Assembly (NCBI RefSeq): GCF_038446525.1
Contig: NZ_CP151792.1
Location: forward strand, 1,550,001 to 1,614,000
Direction: 5' to 3'
DNA length: 64,000 nt
Source of the DNA: Methanolobus sp. ZRKC5
GTDB taxonomy: Archaea > Halobacteriota > Methanosarcinia > Methanosarcinales > Methanosarcinaceae
This document shows positions 7,887-17,368 of the stretch, one piece after another (the stretch's first letter is position 1; each line of letters begins with the position of its first letter). The notes beneath the pieces were generated by a model. It was not told where the DNA came from. It made no database searches and saw only the letters and a program-made list of their open reading frames with translations. A program made the position numbers and the translations under genes.

Positions 7887-8495
7887 ATGAAGAAGATAGT
7901 CATCATCGATTACGGACTTGGCAACCTCAGGAGTGTTCAAAAGGGACTGGAACACGCAGGTGCCAGCGTACTCATATCAAGCGACCCTGCAGAGATTAAA
8001 AGTGCAGACGGTGTAATCCTTCCGGGAGTCGGCGCATTCAGGGATGCAATGAAGAACGTAGAAAAAGTACGAAGCACTATCAATGAGTATGTTGCTTCAG
8101 GCAAACCAATGCTTGGAATATGCCTGGGACAGCAGATGATGATGAGCACATCAGAAGAAGGCGGCATCACAGAAGGTCTCGATCTGGTCAGCGGCAATGT
8201 ACTGAGATTCCCGCACTCTGATCTTAAAGTTCCGCACATGGGCTGGAACTCAATAAAAATAACACAAAAGCACCCTCTTTTTGAAGGCATACCTGATGGG
8301 TCCTTTGTTTACTTTGTTCACTCATATTTTGTGGACACCGGAGAGAAGAACACACTCATATCATGTGATTATGGCACAGACTTTGCAGCCGCCGTGGTCA
8401 ATGATGAAGGTAATGTCATTGGCACTCAATTCCACCCGGAGAAAAGCGGTGATGTGGGCCTTAAGATGTTGAAGAACTTTGTTAATATGTGCTAA
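7887..8495 (+). CDS. hisH: Imidazole glycerol phosphate synthase, glutaminase subunit
   Basis: HisH hydrolyses glutamine and passes ammonia to HisF, which makes imidazole glycerol phosphate and AICAR in histidine synthesis. The class I amidotransferase triad is visible: Cys in GICLGQQMM, and His and Glu in GTQFHPEKS. The 202-residue length is normal for HisH. I start at the ATG at 7887 because the family begins KKIVIIDYGLGN there; the in-frame ATG at 7827 would add 20 residues that do not look like HisH. hisF is not adjacent. The next gene follows after 12 bp and is probably cotranscribed. Confidence 0.93.
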   Translation: MKKIVIIDYGLGNLRSVQKGLEHAGASVLISSDPAEIKSADGVILPGVGAFRDAMKNVEKVRSTINEYVASGKPMLGICLGQQMMMSTSEEGGITEGLDLVSGNVLRFPHSDLKVPHMGWNSIKITQKHPLFEGIPDGSFVYFVHSYFVDTGEKNTLISCDYGTDFAAAVVNDEGNVIGTQFHPEKSGDVGLKMLKNFVNMC

Positions 8496-8507
8496 AGAGA
8501 TGATAAC

Positions 8508-9827
8508 ATGGATATCGAAGGCTACGCAAAAAGAGGACTTAAAAACAACGAGTCTGACATCGAAGACAAACTCATTGCCAGGATACTTGAAGTAAAGAAG
8601 ACAAGTCCTGAACATGCACGTAAACTTGCACAGGCAACAATCACAGAAGCCAGAGCTACCCTTGATCTGAAAGGAGACGTACTTGAACCCACGGTATCCG
8701 GTGTGACAATGGGAGAGTTTGGCGTGGGCTCCAGAGGTCTTGGAGACTTTTACACTCATGAAAAAATAGCAGAGGTCATCGGAAAGACCGGAGCAGTTGT
8801 TGACACCACTCACCTTGATGATTCAGGAGTTGTCAAAGCAGATGGGGGAGAATATGTAATCCTCACCGTTGACGGCATGCACTCCAGACTCAGCGATTAC
8901 TCATTCCTTGCAGGATTCCACGTTGCAAGAGCAGCACTACGTGACGTATATGCCATGGGTTCAAGACCCATTGCAATGCTCTCAGACATCCACGTGGCCG
9001 ATGATGGTGATGTAGGTAAGATATTTGACCACATAGCAGGTATCACCGCAGTTTCCGAGCTATCGGGCATCCCACTCATAACAGGCAGCACCCTGAGAAT
9101 AGGTGGAGATATGGTAATAGGCGAGCGCATGACCGGAGCAGTCGGTGCCGTAGGAGTTTCAGCAGACCTGACATCACGTGAGCAGACAAAAGTTGGAGAT
9201 GTCATACTCATGACAGAGGGAGCAGGTGGCGGAACTATATCCACAACAGCACTCTACTATGAAATGCATGATATTGTGAATGAGACAATCAATATAAAGT
9301 TCCTGGAAGCATGCGATAAACTTCTGGAATCCGGTCTTGTGGAACATATCCATGCAATGACAGATGTCACAAATGGTGGCATCCGCGGGGATGCTAAGGA
9401 AATATCCAGAACAGCAGGCGTTAAACTCACCTTCGAAGAGAAGTACATGAGAAAACTTGTCAATCCGGCAGTTCTTGAGATGCTTGAATCCCTGGAAATT
9501 GATTATCTTGGAGTTTCCCTTGATGCTTTGCTCATAATTGCACCTGAGGAATATGCCGAAGATATAATGAAGACCATACGAAGTGCAGATGTAGATGTTG
9601 CTGTTATCGGAAAAGTAGTGGAAGGCACAGGCTCTGAAATAACAATTGACGGAGAGGTCAAGGATTTCACACCACGATTCAGAGAATCAGCATACACACC
9701 CATCAAGAAGATGATCGGTGACGAGAACCCGCGTGACTACGATGAAATGAAAAAAGCAATTGATACAGCAGCACTCAATGCCATCGAAAAGAAAAGACGT
9801 GTAATAGAGATGGTAAAAAGAAAATAG
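8508..9827 (+). CDS. AIR synthase/selenophosphate synthase-related protein (PurM-like)
   Basis: A 439-residue protein of the PurM/SelD/HypE/ThiL ATP-binding superfamily. An N-terminal helical extension (about 1-60) precedes the PurM-type N domain with its glycine-rich loop and DGMHSR and DVYAMGSRPIAM motifs, then the C domain with the typical TDVTNGGIRGD. COG2144-like proteins of this kind are common in methanogens, and their substrate is not established. It follows hisH by 12 bp and is probably cotranscribed with it. A hairpin terminator overlaps its end. Confidence 0.8.
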   Translation: MDIEGYAKRGLKNNESDIEDKLIARILEVKKTSPEHARKLAQATITEARATLDLKGDVLEPTVSGVTMGEFGVGSRGLGDFYTHEKIAEVIGKTGAVVDTTHLDDSGVVKADGGEYVILTVDGMHSRLSDYSFLAGFHVARAALRDVYAMGSRPIAMLSDIHVADDGDVGKIFDHIAGITAVSELSGIPLITGSTLRIGGDMVIGERMTGAVGAVGVSADLTSREQTKVGDVILMTEGAGGGTISTTALYYEMHDIVNETINIKFLEACDKLLESGLVEHIHAMTDVTNGGIRGDAKEISRTAGVKLTFEEKYMRKLVNPAVLEMLESLEIDYLGVSLDALLIIAPEEYAEDIMKTIRSADVDVAVIGKVVEGTGSEITIDGEVKDFTPRFRESAYTPIKKMIGDENPRDYDEMKKAIDTAALNAIEKKRRVIEMVKRK

Positions 9828-9844
9828 AAAGGTTTTACCTTTCT
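9826..9844. terminator. Bidirectional terminator hairpin
   Basis: A perfect 8-bp stem, AGAAAGGT-TTT-ACCTTTCT, followed by a T-rich run, lies between the convergent PurM-like and nfeD genes and overlaps the end of the former. Confidence 0.6.
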
Positions 9845-9857
9845 TATTTTCCTTATA

Positions 9858-11186
9858 TTACTTATCTAATTCACCCTCTTTCTCTAATTTCTCAACCACA
9901 AGCACCACACCATCTTTTTCAATTATTGTCACTTTATCGCCTTTTTCAATTACACCCGATGAGCGTGCTTTCCAGTATTGCCCATGATGGAGAACGTACC
10001 CTTCCTGACCATTGCCTATTGGGTCAAGAGCCTGCGCACTGTCACCAACCAGTTCACCGAACAACGGTCTTCTCTTTCTGACCTCAACCACCTTGTAAAT
10101 GACAAAAACAAGGAAAAGCCCGAGGATAATAGTCGGAGCTGAGACTGAGATTATCAACGTTCTCTGGAATTCCGCAGGCGTATAGTTGCGGGGGAAATCC
10201 GTAGGTGCCAGCAGTACACTGCCAGCAATTATGCATACAAAACCCGCTATTCCAAAAACCCCGAAACCCGGAGCCTGGAATTCCAGCACAAGCAGGATCA
10301 CACCAACAATTATGAGGAACAGAGCACCAATATTCACATCAAAGCCGGTACCAATCAGCCCCAGAGCAATAGCAACTATACCGAAAAGTTCTGCACCAAA
10401 ACCAGGATTTGAAATTCCCAGTATTATCGCATAGACTCCAAGGAGCAGAAGCAACGAGGAAACTATAGGATTTGAAATGATATTCATGAATGCAAGGCGC
10501 AGAGACGGTTCATAATAGGTGATATCCGCCCCCCCTGTGTTGAGCACTCTTTCTTTAACCTCTACCCCATCAACCTGTGACATCAGATCCTCGATGGAAG
10601 GAGCAACATACTCAATAACATCATACTCAAGAGCAGTATCCGCATCAAGATTAAGATTCTCGGTGATGAACTCCTCTGCAGCCGTCTGATTACGGCCATG
10701 CTGCTTCGCGTTTTCAGTTGCCCTTTTCACAAGAGCATTGATTATCTTTGCCTCTTCAACAGGTTCAGAACCACTGGCTGTCACAGTGACCGGCTGTGCA
10801 GAACCTATGATAGTATATGGCGCCATTGCAGCGATGTCCGTACTTATTAAGATAAGAGTTCCTGCAGACCATGCTTTCGTTCCTTCGGGATAGACAAATC
10901 CTATAACAGGGACATCGGTTGCAGCAATCTGTTCAATGATATCAAGAGTTTCATCCAGCCCCCCACCAGGAGTATTCAGAGTGATAACAAGGGCTTCATA
11001 GTCATCGTTCTCTGCAAATGCTATGGCATCAGCTACAATGTCGTCAGAGACCGGAGTGATAGAATCGGAGATATCAAGAACCAGTACTTTCTCCTGCCCG
11101 GCAGCACAGGCCATACCTGAGAACAGGGACAAAGTCAATGTCAAAAAAAGAAAAGTGCTCAGGAAGAACCAGCACTTGTGTCTCAT
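9858..11186 (-). CDS. nfeD: NfeD-family membrane-bound serine protease (ClpP class)
   Basis: The protein has an N-terminal signal peptide ending near ACAAG, a ClpP-like domain (about 30-230), four or five membrane helices (about 245-385) and a soluble OB-fold (about 395-442). The catalytic Ser lies in KAWSAGTL and the probable Lys in ENAKQHGRN. NfeD1-type proteases cleave stomatin C-termini (the Pyrococcus 1510-N/stomatin system), and the stomatin gene lies directly upstream here with an 11-bp gap. The start ATG at 11186 follows a strong GGGAGG site; a longer frame reaching 11201 is less likely. Confidence 0.9.
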   Translation of the reverse strand: MRHKCWFFLSTFLFLTLTLSLFSGMACAAGQEKVLVLDISDSITPVSDDIVADAIAFAENDDYEALVITLNTPGGGLDETLDIIEQIAATDVPVIGFVYPEGTKAWSAGTLILISTDIAAMAPYTIIGSAQPVTVTASGSEPVEEAKIINALVKRATENAKQHGRNQTAAEEFITENLNLDADTALEYDVIEYVAPSIEDLMSQVDGVEVKERVLNTGGADITYYEPSLRLAFMNIISNPIVSSLLLLLGVYAIILGISNPGFGAELFGIVAIALGLIGTGFDVNIGALFLIIVGVILLVLEFQAPGFGVFGIAGFVCIIAGSVLLAPTDFPRNYTPAEFQRTLIISVSAPTIILGLFLVFVIYKVVEVRKRRPLFGELVGDSAQALDPIGNGQEGYVLHHGQYWKARSSGVIEKGDKVTIIEKDGVVLVVEKLEKEGELDK

Positions 11187-11197
11187 GTTTCCTCCCT

Positions 11198-11962
11198 TCA
11201 CTCTTTCTTAGCAAACGCCTTTGAAAGTGCCGCTACCTCTCCAACATTGGCAGAGTTGGCTACAACAATCATGTTCTTTTCCCTTGCTATTTCCGCATAT
11301 GTCTGCAGTTCCCTTAGTTTGATGGCAACCGGCACTTCCTCGTACAGGCGTGCAGCATCTTTCATCTTTGTAGCGGCAATAAACTCACCGTCTGCAAGTA
11401 TGATACGGGACCGCTTCTCACGCTCTGCTTCTGCCTGCTTTGCAATTGCACGCAGCATAGTATCATCTATACTGACATCTCTTAAAGTAACACTCGTAAC
11501 CTTGATACCCCACGGATCAGTGGAAATATCCAGCGATTCCTGAATGCTCTTGTTGATATCATCTCTTTTTGAGAGAACATCATCAAGATCTATCTGGCCG
11601 ATAACGTCACGCAGTGTCGTCTGTGAAAGCATAGCAGTGGCGTACTTGAAGTTCTCGACCTCATTGACAGCCCTTGATGGATCAACTACCTGGTAATAGA
11701 CTACAGCATCAACAGCTACTGTTACGTTATCCTTAGTGATGACCGCCTGTTTAGGCACATCAATAGTGACAACACGCAGGTCGATCTTCACAACCGTATC
11801 GATTATAGGGATGATCAGAAACAGACCGGGACCTTTTATCCCGCTTAATCTTCCCAGACGGAAGATAACCACACGTTCATATTCATTTACAATCTTAATC
11901 GCTTTGGACAGTATAAAGACTGCCACAATAGCTAAAGGTAAAATAAAATCAACTAAAGGCAT
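11198..11962 (-). CDS. Stomatin/SPFH-domain membrane protein
   Basis: A 254-residue stomatin homologue: one N-terminal membrane helix (PLVDFILPLAIVAVFILS), the SPFH/band 7 domain starting YERVVIFRLGRLSGIKGPGL, then a coiled-coil rich in Ala, Glu and Lys (AIAKQAEAEREKRS). It forms oligomeric membrane scaffolds and is the natural partner and substrate of the NfeD protease encoded just downstream. The start ATG at 11962 has CAGGAGAG upstream; the frame is open for 40 more residues but these do not resemble stomatin. Confidence 0.92.
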   Translation of the reverse strand: MPLVDFILPLAIVAVFILSKAIKIVNEYERVVIFRLGRLSGIKGPGLFLIIPIIDTVVKIDLRVVTIDVPKQAVITKDNVTVAVDAVVYYQVVDPSRAVNEVENFKYATAMLSQTTLRDVIGQIDLDDVLSKRDDINKSIQESLDISTDPWGIKVTSVTLRDVSIDDTMLRAIAKQAEAEREKRSRIILADGEFIAATKMKDAARLYEEVPVAIKLRELQTYAEIAREKNMIVVANSANVGEVAALSKAFAKKE

Positions 11963-12105
11963 GTAACCACTCTCCTGAAGAATTTTAAGTACAGTACATA
12001 TAAAGAACCTGTTTCTTATGAATATATCGGTGACTACCAGGAAAGAATTTAGAATAATATAAGAAGAGGAACACAAAAACAAGAACTGAGATTTTTATAG
12101 AAGGC

Positions 12106-12185
12106 TGGGTCTGAATTCTTGTTTGAGGGGATGTACACGAAAGCATGAAAGCTGTTGTTATTATTGAAATAACATTTCAGACCCA
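12106..12185. repeat. 80-bp element with 10-bp terminal inverted repeats
   Basis: TGGGTCTGAA at 12106-12115 is repeated inverted at 12176-12185, and a second hairpin (TGTTATT-ATTG-AATAACA) lies inside. A TATA-like TTTTTATAG is 8 bp before the left arm. It could be a small structured RNA, a leader of the divergent genes or a miniature mobile element. No open frame of note overlaps it. Confidence 0.45.
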
Positions 12186-12280
12186 ACAAATTATAGAACT
12201 CGTTTATCGTTTATTAATGTGATTGATTTTGATGTTAATAATTTCAAACTAGCTTTTTGAAACGATAGCAAGCGAGCAAT

Positions 12281-12288
12281 ATATAAAT
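12281..12288 (+). promoter_or_regulatory. TATA box for the RecJ-like gene
   Basis: ATATAAAT occurs in the run AATATATAAATAG about 85 bp before the start of the RecJ-like gene, preceded by purine-rich DNA as expected for a BRE. A second TATA-like stretch follows at about 12292. Confidence 0.5.
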
Positions 12289-12370
12289 AGAATATATAAT
12301 TATTGGTCCGTTTTATCTCTTGAACACAAGCAAACACATAAATCTAACATATACCATCTAATTAGATACA

Positions 12371-14494
12371 ATGAGCGAGAAATGTAAGGATTGCAATGGA
12401 AAAGGTTATAGTGTCACTGGCACTGCCAAATGTCCAGAATGCAAAGGAACTGGAAAATCAAAGTCAGTAGACTTCATGAAGCTTTCTGAAAAGGATATGG
12501 CCAGTTTTTTGGAGAATGGCTCTTCCTGTACTAACTGTGAAGGAAGCGGAGAGATAGAGGAAAGGGAGACATGCGCTGCATGCTCCGGTAAAGGTGTTTT
12601 TTACAAGTGTAAGATATGTGGAACACCTATGGACAGGCTTTATGAAGGAAATGAAGTTTGTTCCTCATGTACAAAGAAACAGATCGTGTACAAGCTTGAC
12701 AACTCATGTACTCTGGATGAACTTGAAGTTGGTAGTATGTACCATTCAGTTGTCAGGAACATTGCAGAATTCGGAGTTTTCGTTGACCTCAATTCCAACC
12801 TCCGGGGACTTATACATTCAAGCAATATGAGTGGACCACTGGAAGTAGGAGAAGCTGTAATTGTAGGCCTCAAGGAAATAAAACCAAGAGGTAAAATGGA
12901 TCTGGTACCCCGTAAGCTCAAAGAATACGAGACCGTGGAACTTGAAAAAGAACTCCCTATAAAACTTGCAAGTGAAGTCACCCAGATGGTGGGCAAAACG
13001 GTAAAGATCCAGGGAGAGATCATTCAGGTCAAGCAAACAGCAGGACCAACTATCTTTACTATTGCTGATGAAACCGGGCAAGTTTCAGGCGCTGCTTTTG
13101 AGAGTGCCGGTGAAAGGGCATACCCTCAAATAGACTCTGATATGATAGTCGCAGCTACCGGGGATATATCTTCCCGCGGAGGCAGTGTGCAGCTTGAGAT
13201 CCAGAGCCTTAAAAGACTAAACGGACCAGAAGAAACAGAGATACTTCAGCGCATAGAAGCTGCCATTGACAGCAGGGCAGAACCCTATGATATAGAATAT
13301 ATGGTTGAGAGTGAGGTTCTTGAGAAACTCAGGCCGACCATGAAGAAAGCTGCAAAGGAAATAAGGAAGGCAATTATCAAATCCACCCCTATCCTGTTGC
13401 GCCACCATGCCGATGCTGACGGAATGACCGCGGCTCTGGCCATTGAGAAGGCCATCATCCCACTCATAAGAGAAGTGAACGGACAGGACGGAGAATATCA
13501 CTTTTACAGACGTGCACCTTCAAAGGCACCGTTCTACGAGATGACAGATGTCATCCGTGATATCGGCTTTGCCCTTGAAGATGTGGTAAGACATGGACAG
13601 AAGATGCCCCTTGTCATAAGTGTAGACAATGGGTCCTCCATAGAGAACGTGACTGCAATGAAGCAGGCAAGGGTATACGGCATCCAGATGATAGTCATGG
13701 ATCACCACCAGCCTGACGATGAGGTAGATCAATACCTGCTAACCCATGTTAATCCGGCACATGTTGGAGGAGATTTCGGTATGACAGCAGGTATGCTCTG
13801 TACCGAGGTAGCACGCATGATAAATGTCAACGTGGAAGATGATATCAAACACCTCCCTGCAGTAGCTGCTCTTGGTGACCGTTCAGAAGCGGAAGAGGCA
13901 AAGAGGTACATAGAACTGGTATCTGACAAGTATACCTTGCAGAACCTCAAAGATATGGCACTTGCCCTTGACTTTGCAGCATACTGGCTTAAGTTCAACG
14001 CTGGAAAAGGCATTATTGATGATATCCTGGACTTTGGTGACCATGTTATACACAAGAACCTTGTCAACGTGTTTTGCGAACAGGCAAATGACATGATAGC
14101 CGAGCAAATAGATGTATGTATGCTACACGTGAAAGCACAGGACCTTCCAAACGGAGCTGTCCTGAATGTGCTCGATGTTGAAAACCATGCTCACAAGTTC
14201 ACATTCCCACCACCCGGAAAAACTTCAGGAGAAGTTCACGACAAATTGTGTCAGAGATACGGAGACAAACCTGTCGTAACTATAGGATACGGACCTGACT
14301 TTGCTGTTATCCGCTCAAAGGGAGTTATGATGAACATACCACAGATGGTCAGGGAACTCTACGAAGAGGTAAAAGGCGGAGGAGTTAACGGTGGAGGACA
14401 CCTTGTCGTCGGAAGTATAAAATTCGTAGAAGGTATGCGCACAGAAGTACTCTCAAAACTAGTAGAAAAAATAGGTTCCGTAGGAGTTGAATAA
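12371..14494 (+). CDS. Archaeal RecJ-like DHH-family protein with DnaJ-type zinc finger, S1 and OB domains
   Basis: A 707-residue multidomain protein of the COG1107 type. Residues 1-105 carry DnaJ-like CxxCxGxG zinc motifs (CKDCNGKG, CPECKGTG, CTNCEGSG, CAACSGKG) and a zinc ribbon. Residues 115-185 form an S1 RNA-binding domain (YHSVVRNIAEFGVFVDL). Residues 200-285 form an OB-fold. The DHH phosphoesterase part shows RHHADADG, SVDNGSS and MDHHQPDD, and the DHHA1 end shows GGGVNGGGH. Such proteins are predicted nucleases of RNA or DNA. The gene is monocistronic and convergent with gfcR. Confidence 0.9.
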   Translation: MSEKCKDCNGKGYSVTGTAKCPECKGTGKSKSVDFMKLSEKDMASFLENGSSCTNCEGSGEIEERETCAACSGKGVFYKCKICGTPMDRLYEGNEVCSSCTKKQIVYKLDNSCTLDELEVGSMYHSVVRNIAEFGVFVDLNSNLRGLIHSSNMSGPLEVGEAVIVGLKEIKPRGKMDLVPRKLKEYETVELEKELPIKLASEVTQMVGKTVKIQGEIIQVKQTAGPTIFTIADETGQVSGAAFESAGERAYPQIDSDMIVAATGDISSRGGSVQLEIQSLKRLNGPEETEILQRIEAAIDSRAEPYDIEYMVESEVLEKLRPTMKKAAKEIRKAIIKSTPILLRHHADADGMTAALAIEKAIIPLIREVNGQDGEYHFYRRAPSKAPFYEMTDVIRDIGFALEDVVRHGQKMPLVISVDNGSSIENVTAMKQARVYGIQMIVMDHHQPDDEVDQYLLTHVNPAHVGGDFGMTAGMLCTEVARMINVNVEDDIKHLPAVAALGDRSEAEEAKRYIELVSDKYTLQNLKDMALALDFAAYWLKFNAGKGIIDDILDFGDHVIHKNLVNVFCEQANDMIAEQIDVCMLHVKAQDLPNGAVLNVLDVENHAHKFTFPPPGKTSGEVHDKLCQRYGDKPVVTIGYGPDFAVIRSKGVMMNIPQMVRELYEEVKGGGVNGGGHLVVGSIKFVEGMRTEVLSKLVEKIGSVGVE

Positions 14495-14538
14495 CTCCTA
14501 CCTTAATATCTATTGACCTTAAATTCTTTTTTTTATAT

Positions 14539-15150
14539 TCAGTCCACACGTACAATACTTACAAGGGCATGTATCGGAACCTCAGAAACGGATTCAGAGC
14601 CGCTCTTATCTACAAGCACTGCAATTGCAACTGGCTTTGCACCTGAACTCCTGAGGTGGGTAACAACATCATTCATTGTTGTGCCAGTGGTTATGACATC
14701 ATCCACGATGACACATTTCTTCCCTTTGATACCTGCAAAGTTCCTGCTGAATGCACCCTTCAACTTGGAATCGTCATTATGCTCGTTGTAGGCATGGTAC
14801 ACTGATAGTTCAGTATCCAGTTCTTCTGCCATAAGACTTGCAAGTGGAACCCCGCTAAGACCAATACCAACCACCATGTCAATATCATTACCAGTTTCTT
14901 CCACGGTGTCAAGTACCATATCACACATGGCAATTCCAAGATGACGCATCCTATAAGGACTCTTTCCAATGCTGCTCCAGTTAACTGAAATATCCTTTGG
15001 AGCGGGAGATACTTCTTCCTTCTTGGCACGGGTCAAGAGCCAAGTGACAGTCTCCCGGGAAACGTTAAGTTCATCTGCAATTTGCCTTGTGACAAGACCA
15101 TTTGCCTGCAATTCAAGGGCTTTTTGGATCAATTTATCAATATTCTTCAT
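14539..15150 (-). CDS. gfcR: GfcR-type regulator: HTH plus phosphoribosyltransferase-like domain
   Basis: The first 50 residues form a helix-turn-helix ([20 protein letters not shown]). The rest is a type I phosphoribosyltransferase domain with the PRPP loop [13 protein letters not shown]. This fusion is the archaeal orotate-phosphoribosyltransferase-like family. In haloarchaea the homologue GfcR regulates sugar metabolism genes, and in methanogens its regulon is not established. Real PyrE enzymes lack the HTH. It is 55 bp downstream of nob1 on the same strand. A T-rich run after the stop may terminate transcription. Confidence 0.85.
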   Translation of the reverse strand: MKNIDKLIQKALELQANGLVTRQIADELNVSRETVTWLLTRAKKEEVSPAPKDISVNWSSIGKSPYRMRHLGIAMCDMVLDTVEETGNDIDMVVGIGLSGVPLASLMAEELDTELSVYHAYNEHNDDSKLKGAFSRNFAGIKGKKCVIVDDVITTGTTMNDVVTHLRSSGAKPVAIAVLVDKSGSESVSEVPIHALVSIVRVD

Positions 15151-15205
15151 ATGAATCCCGCATGTTCATGTCTAATCTATAATTTGTTATATAACAACAG
15201 AGATG

Positions 15206-15685
15206 TTATATTTTTCTTTTACGCTTTTTCTTAAGTGCAGAACCACAAACCGGACACACTTCACCACTATCAAAACGTTTTCGACACCCTACACATTCCT
15301 TTTGCCATACCAGCACATCCTTTATCTTTTTCTGGGCCACAGGCTTTACCTCTATGCCCAGTACTTTGGCAACGTTCTGAACTGCATAATCATCTGTTAA
15401 AAGGACTGAAACTCCCTTATATTCAAGTGCCTTGGCAAGGATATCGATGTCAGTTGCCGATAATTCCTCACAATCCCTTGTTTTGTTTGCGATGTCCAAG
15501 ACAGACTTTCGAAAACTATCCTCCGGCATTTCCACACGTGCCCCACTTTCACGGGCGAGCTCAAAACGCATTGATGCCTCATTACTTTTGAGTTCATTGA
15601 TAACTGAAGGTATAGTAATTATTCTGTGAGGTTCGATTCCGACCCCCATTATGAAGACCGCAGAATCTGCAATGTAATATTCCAT
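15206..15685 (-). CDS. nob1: rRNA maturation endonuclease Nob1 (PIN domain and zinc ribbon)
   Basis: A 159-residue protein with a PIN domain (Asp in YIADSAVF, acidic residues in ELSATDIDILAKA and LLTDDYAV) followed by a zinc ribbon (CVGCRKRF and CPVCGSA) and a basic tail. Nob1 cuts the 3-prime end of pre-16S rRNA at site D late in small-subunit assembly. The length and domain order are those of archaeal Nob1. It precedes gfcR by 55 bp and is probably cotranscribed with it. Confidence 0.92.
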   Translation of the reverse strand: MEYYIADSAVFIMGVGIEPHRIITIPSVINELKSNEASMRFELARESGARVEMPEDSFRKSVLDIANKTRDCEELSATDIDILAKALEYKGVSVLLTDDYAVQNVAKVLGIEVKPVAQKKIKDVLVWQKECVGCRKRFDSGEVCPVCGSALKKKRKRKI

Positions 15686-15821
15686 GTAATAACAAATACC
15701 GTCTGAACATAGATTAATTCTTTGTCAGTTTCAAAAATGAACACACTTCTTATCCCCCGAAGAATATGCAAATCAAATATATAATTATACGTTGTATAAA
15801 GAAGAAAGGAAATGATAAATT

Positions 15822-16529
15822 ATGACAAGAATATCAAGTGGAAATATTGACCTGGATAAAAGATTACAAGGAGGCTTTCCTGAAGGAGAGTGTGTTCTCA
15901 TAACAGGAGAACCCGGAACTGGTAAAACTATTTTATGCATCCAATTCCTTTACAATGCATGCAAACAAGGAAAGAAGTGTGTAATGATAGCAACTGAAGA
16001 AACCCCGGAAAAAATAATACTCCATGGTAAAGCACTTGGTTTTGATCTTGAACCTTTCGTGGAGAACAAGCAGCTATCTATGATACACTTCCTTGAAATG
16101 AGAGCAAAAAATGTAACTGATGGGTATAACAATATCAGCATGTATATAGACGACCTGAACAACCTTGGACACATCATCCAGGAAGATACTGAGGTCGTTG
16201 TTCTTGATAACATGGGCACTTTTTCAATAGGGATGGATTTGAAAACATTCAAAGACAAAATTGAGAAATTGGCATATGTACTGTCAAATCAAAAAAGGAT
16301 ATCTCTTATGGTAATGGATGCAACTGCACATGAACTCACCCATCGTATAGCTGAGTATTCCACTTATGGAACAATCAGGTTGATGACAAAAGAAAATCCG
16401 TATACCGGCAAAATGGAAAGGTTCATGTATATACCCAAGATGAGAGGAACAAAGATCTCACTGGACATTATTAACTATGACATAACCGAAGAAGGTATCA
16501 AGCTATTCCCGCCAAAGGCCAACAGATAA
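15822..16529 (+). CDS. KaiC-like RecA-superfamily ATPase, single domain
   Basis: A 235-residue protein with Walker A GEPGTGKT near residue 26 and a Walker B-like strand VVVLDNMG. It starts RISSGNIDLDKRLQGGFPEG, the usual opening of archaeal KaiC/RAD55-like proteins. Such single-domain proteins are thought to act in signalling or as regulatory ATPases; no partner is encoded beside it. The site AAGGAAATGAT precedes the start. nadE follows 46 bp downstream on the same strand. Confidence 0.85.
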   Translation: MTRISSGNIDLDKRLQGGFPEGECVLITGEPGTGKTILCIQFLYNACKQGKKCVMIATEETPEKIILHGKALGFDLEPFVENKQLSMIHFLEMRAKNVTDGYNNISMYIDDLNNLGHIIQEDTEVVVLDNMGTFSIGMDLKTFKDKIEKLAYVLSNQKRISLMVMDATAHELTHRIAEYSTYGTIRLMTKENPYTGKMERFMYIPKMRGTKISLDIINYDITEEGIKLFPPKANR

Positions 16530-16575
16530 GTATATTTGACAATATTCCTAATTTAAGACCGGCAGGCTTGATAAA

Positions 16576-17355
16576 ATGGACATATCAAAAGCTAAAGATA
16601 GCATCGTTGAATTCATCCGGGATAAAACAAAGGAAGCAGGTATAAAAGGCGCAGTAATAGGAATCAGTGGAGGTATCGATTCCGCTCTGATAGCTTACCT
16701 GACAGTTGAAGCCCTTGGTAAAGAGAATGTCCTTGGCATACACATGCCAGAACTTAACCTGACACCTGCAGAAGACGTACTCGATGCCACTGAAGTGGCA
16801 AGCAGACTGGGTATCGAATTTAAGACTGTAAATATATCAGAGATACTTTCCGGATATATGAACACAATTCCAGAGAGTTCAGCTTTCAATTCACATGCCA
16901 ATGGTAACCTCAAATCCAGGATTCGTATGTCTGTCCTTTATTATTACGCGAACATGATGTCAAGAATGGTCATGGGAACAGGCAACAAAACAGAAATACT
17001 TTTAGGCTATTTCACAAAATACGGGGATGGAGGAGTTGACATTGAACCAATAGGTGATCTCTATAAAACAGAGGTCAAAGAGATGTCAGCACTCATGGGA
17101 GTTCCGGAAGAGATAATCACAAAAGCTCCTTCTGCAAGGTTATGGGCAGACCAGACCGACGAGGATGAGCTTGGCATCACATATGAACTGGTTGACAGGT
17201 TCCTTGCTCTTTTACTGGAAGGAGAAAGCCCACAGGTTGCACAGAATACACTTGGCCTAACAGGCACCCAGAGAGATTCAGTGGTAAAACGCATTAATGT
17301 AAACCTCCACAAACAAAAAGCTCCTGCAATAGCAGAACTTAACTCTCTTAGATAA
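16576..17355 (+). CDS. nadE: NH3-dependent NAD+ synthetase
   Basis: NadE amidates nicotinic acid adenine dinucleotide with ammonia and ATP as the last step of NAD synthesis. The ATP pyrophosphatase P-loop GISGGIDSAL is near residue 30, and MGTGNKTEILLGYFTKYGDG is the family core. The 259-residue length without a nitrilase domain marks the ammonia-dependent type. It is convergent with tiaS, 13 bp away. Confidence 0.95.
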   Translation: MDISKAKDSIVEFIRDKTKEAGIKGAVIGISGGIDSALIAYLTVEALGKENVLGIHMPELNLTPAEDVLDATEVASRLGIEFKTVNISEILSGYMNTIPESSAFNSHANGNLKSRIRMSVLYYYANMMSRMVMGTGNKTEILLGYFTKYGDGGVDIEPIGDLYKTEVKEMSALMGVPEEIITKAPSARLWADQTDEDELGITYELVDRFLALLLEGESPQVAQNTLGLTGTQRDSVVKRINVNLHKQKAPAIAELNSLR

Positions 17356-17368
17356 GCAAAGATAAAGA

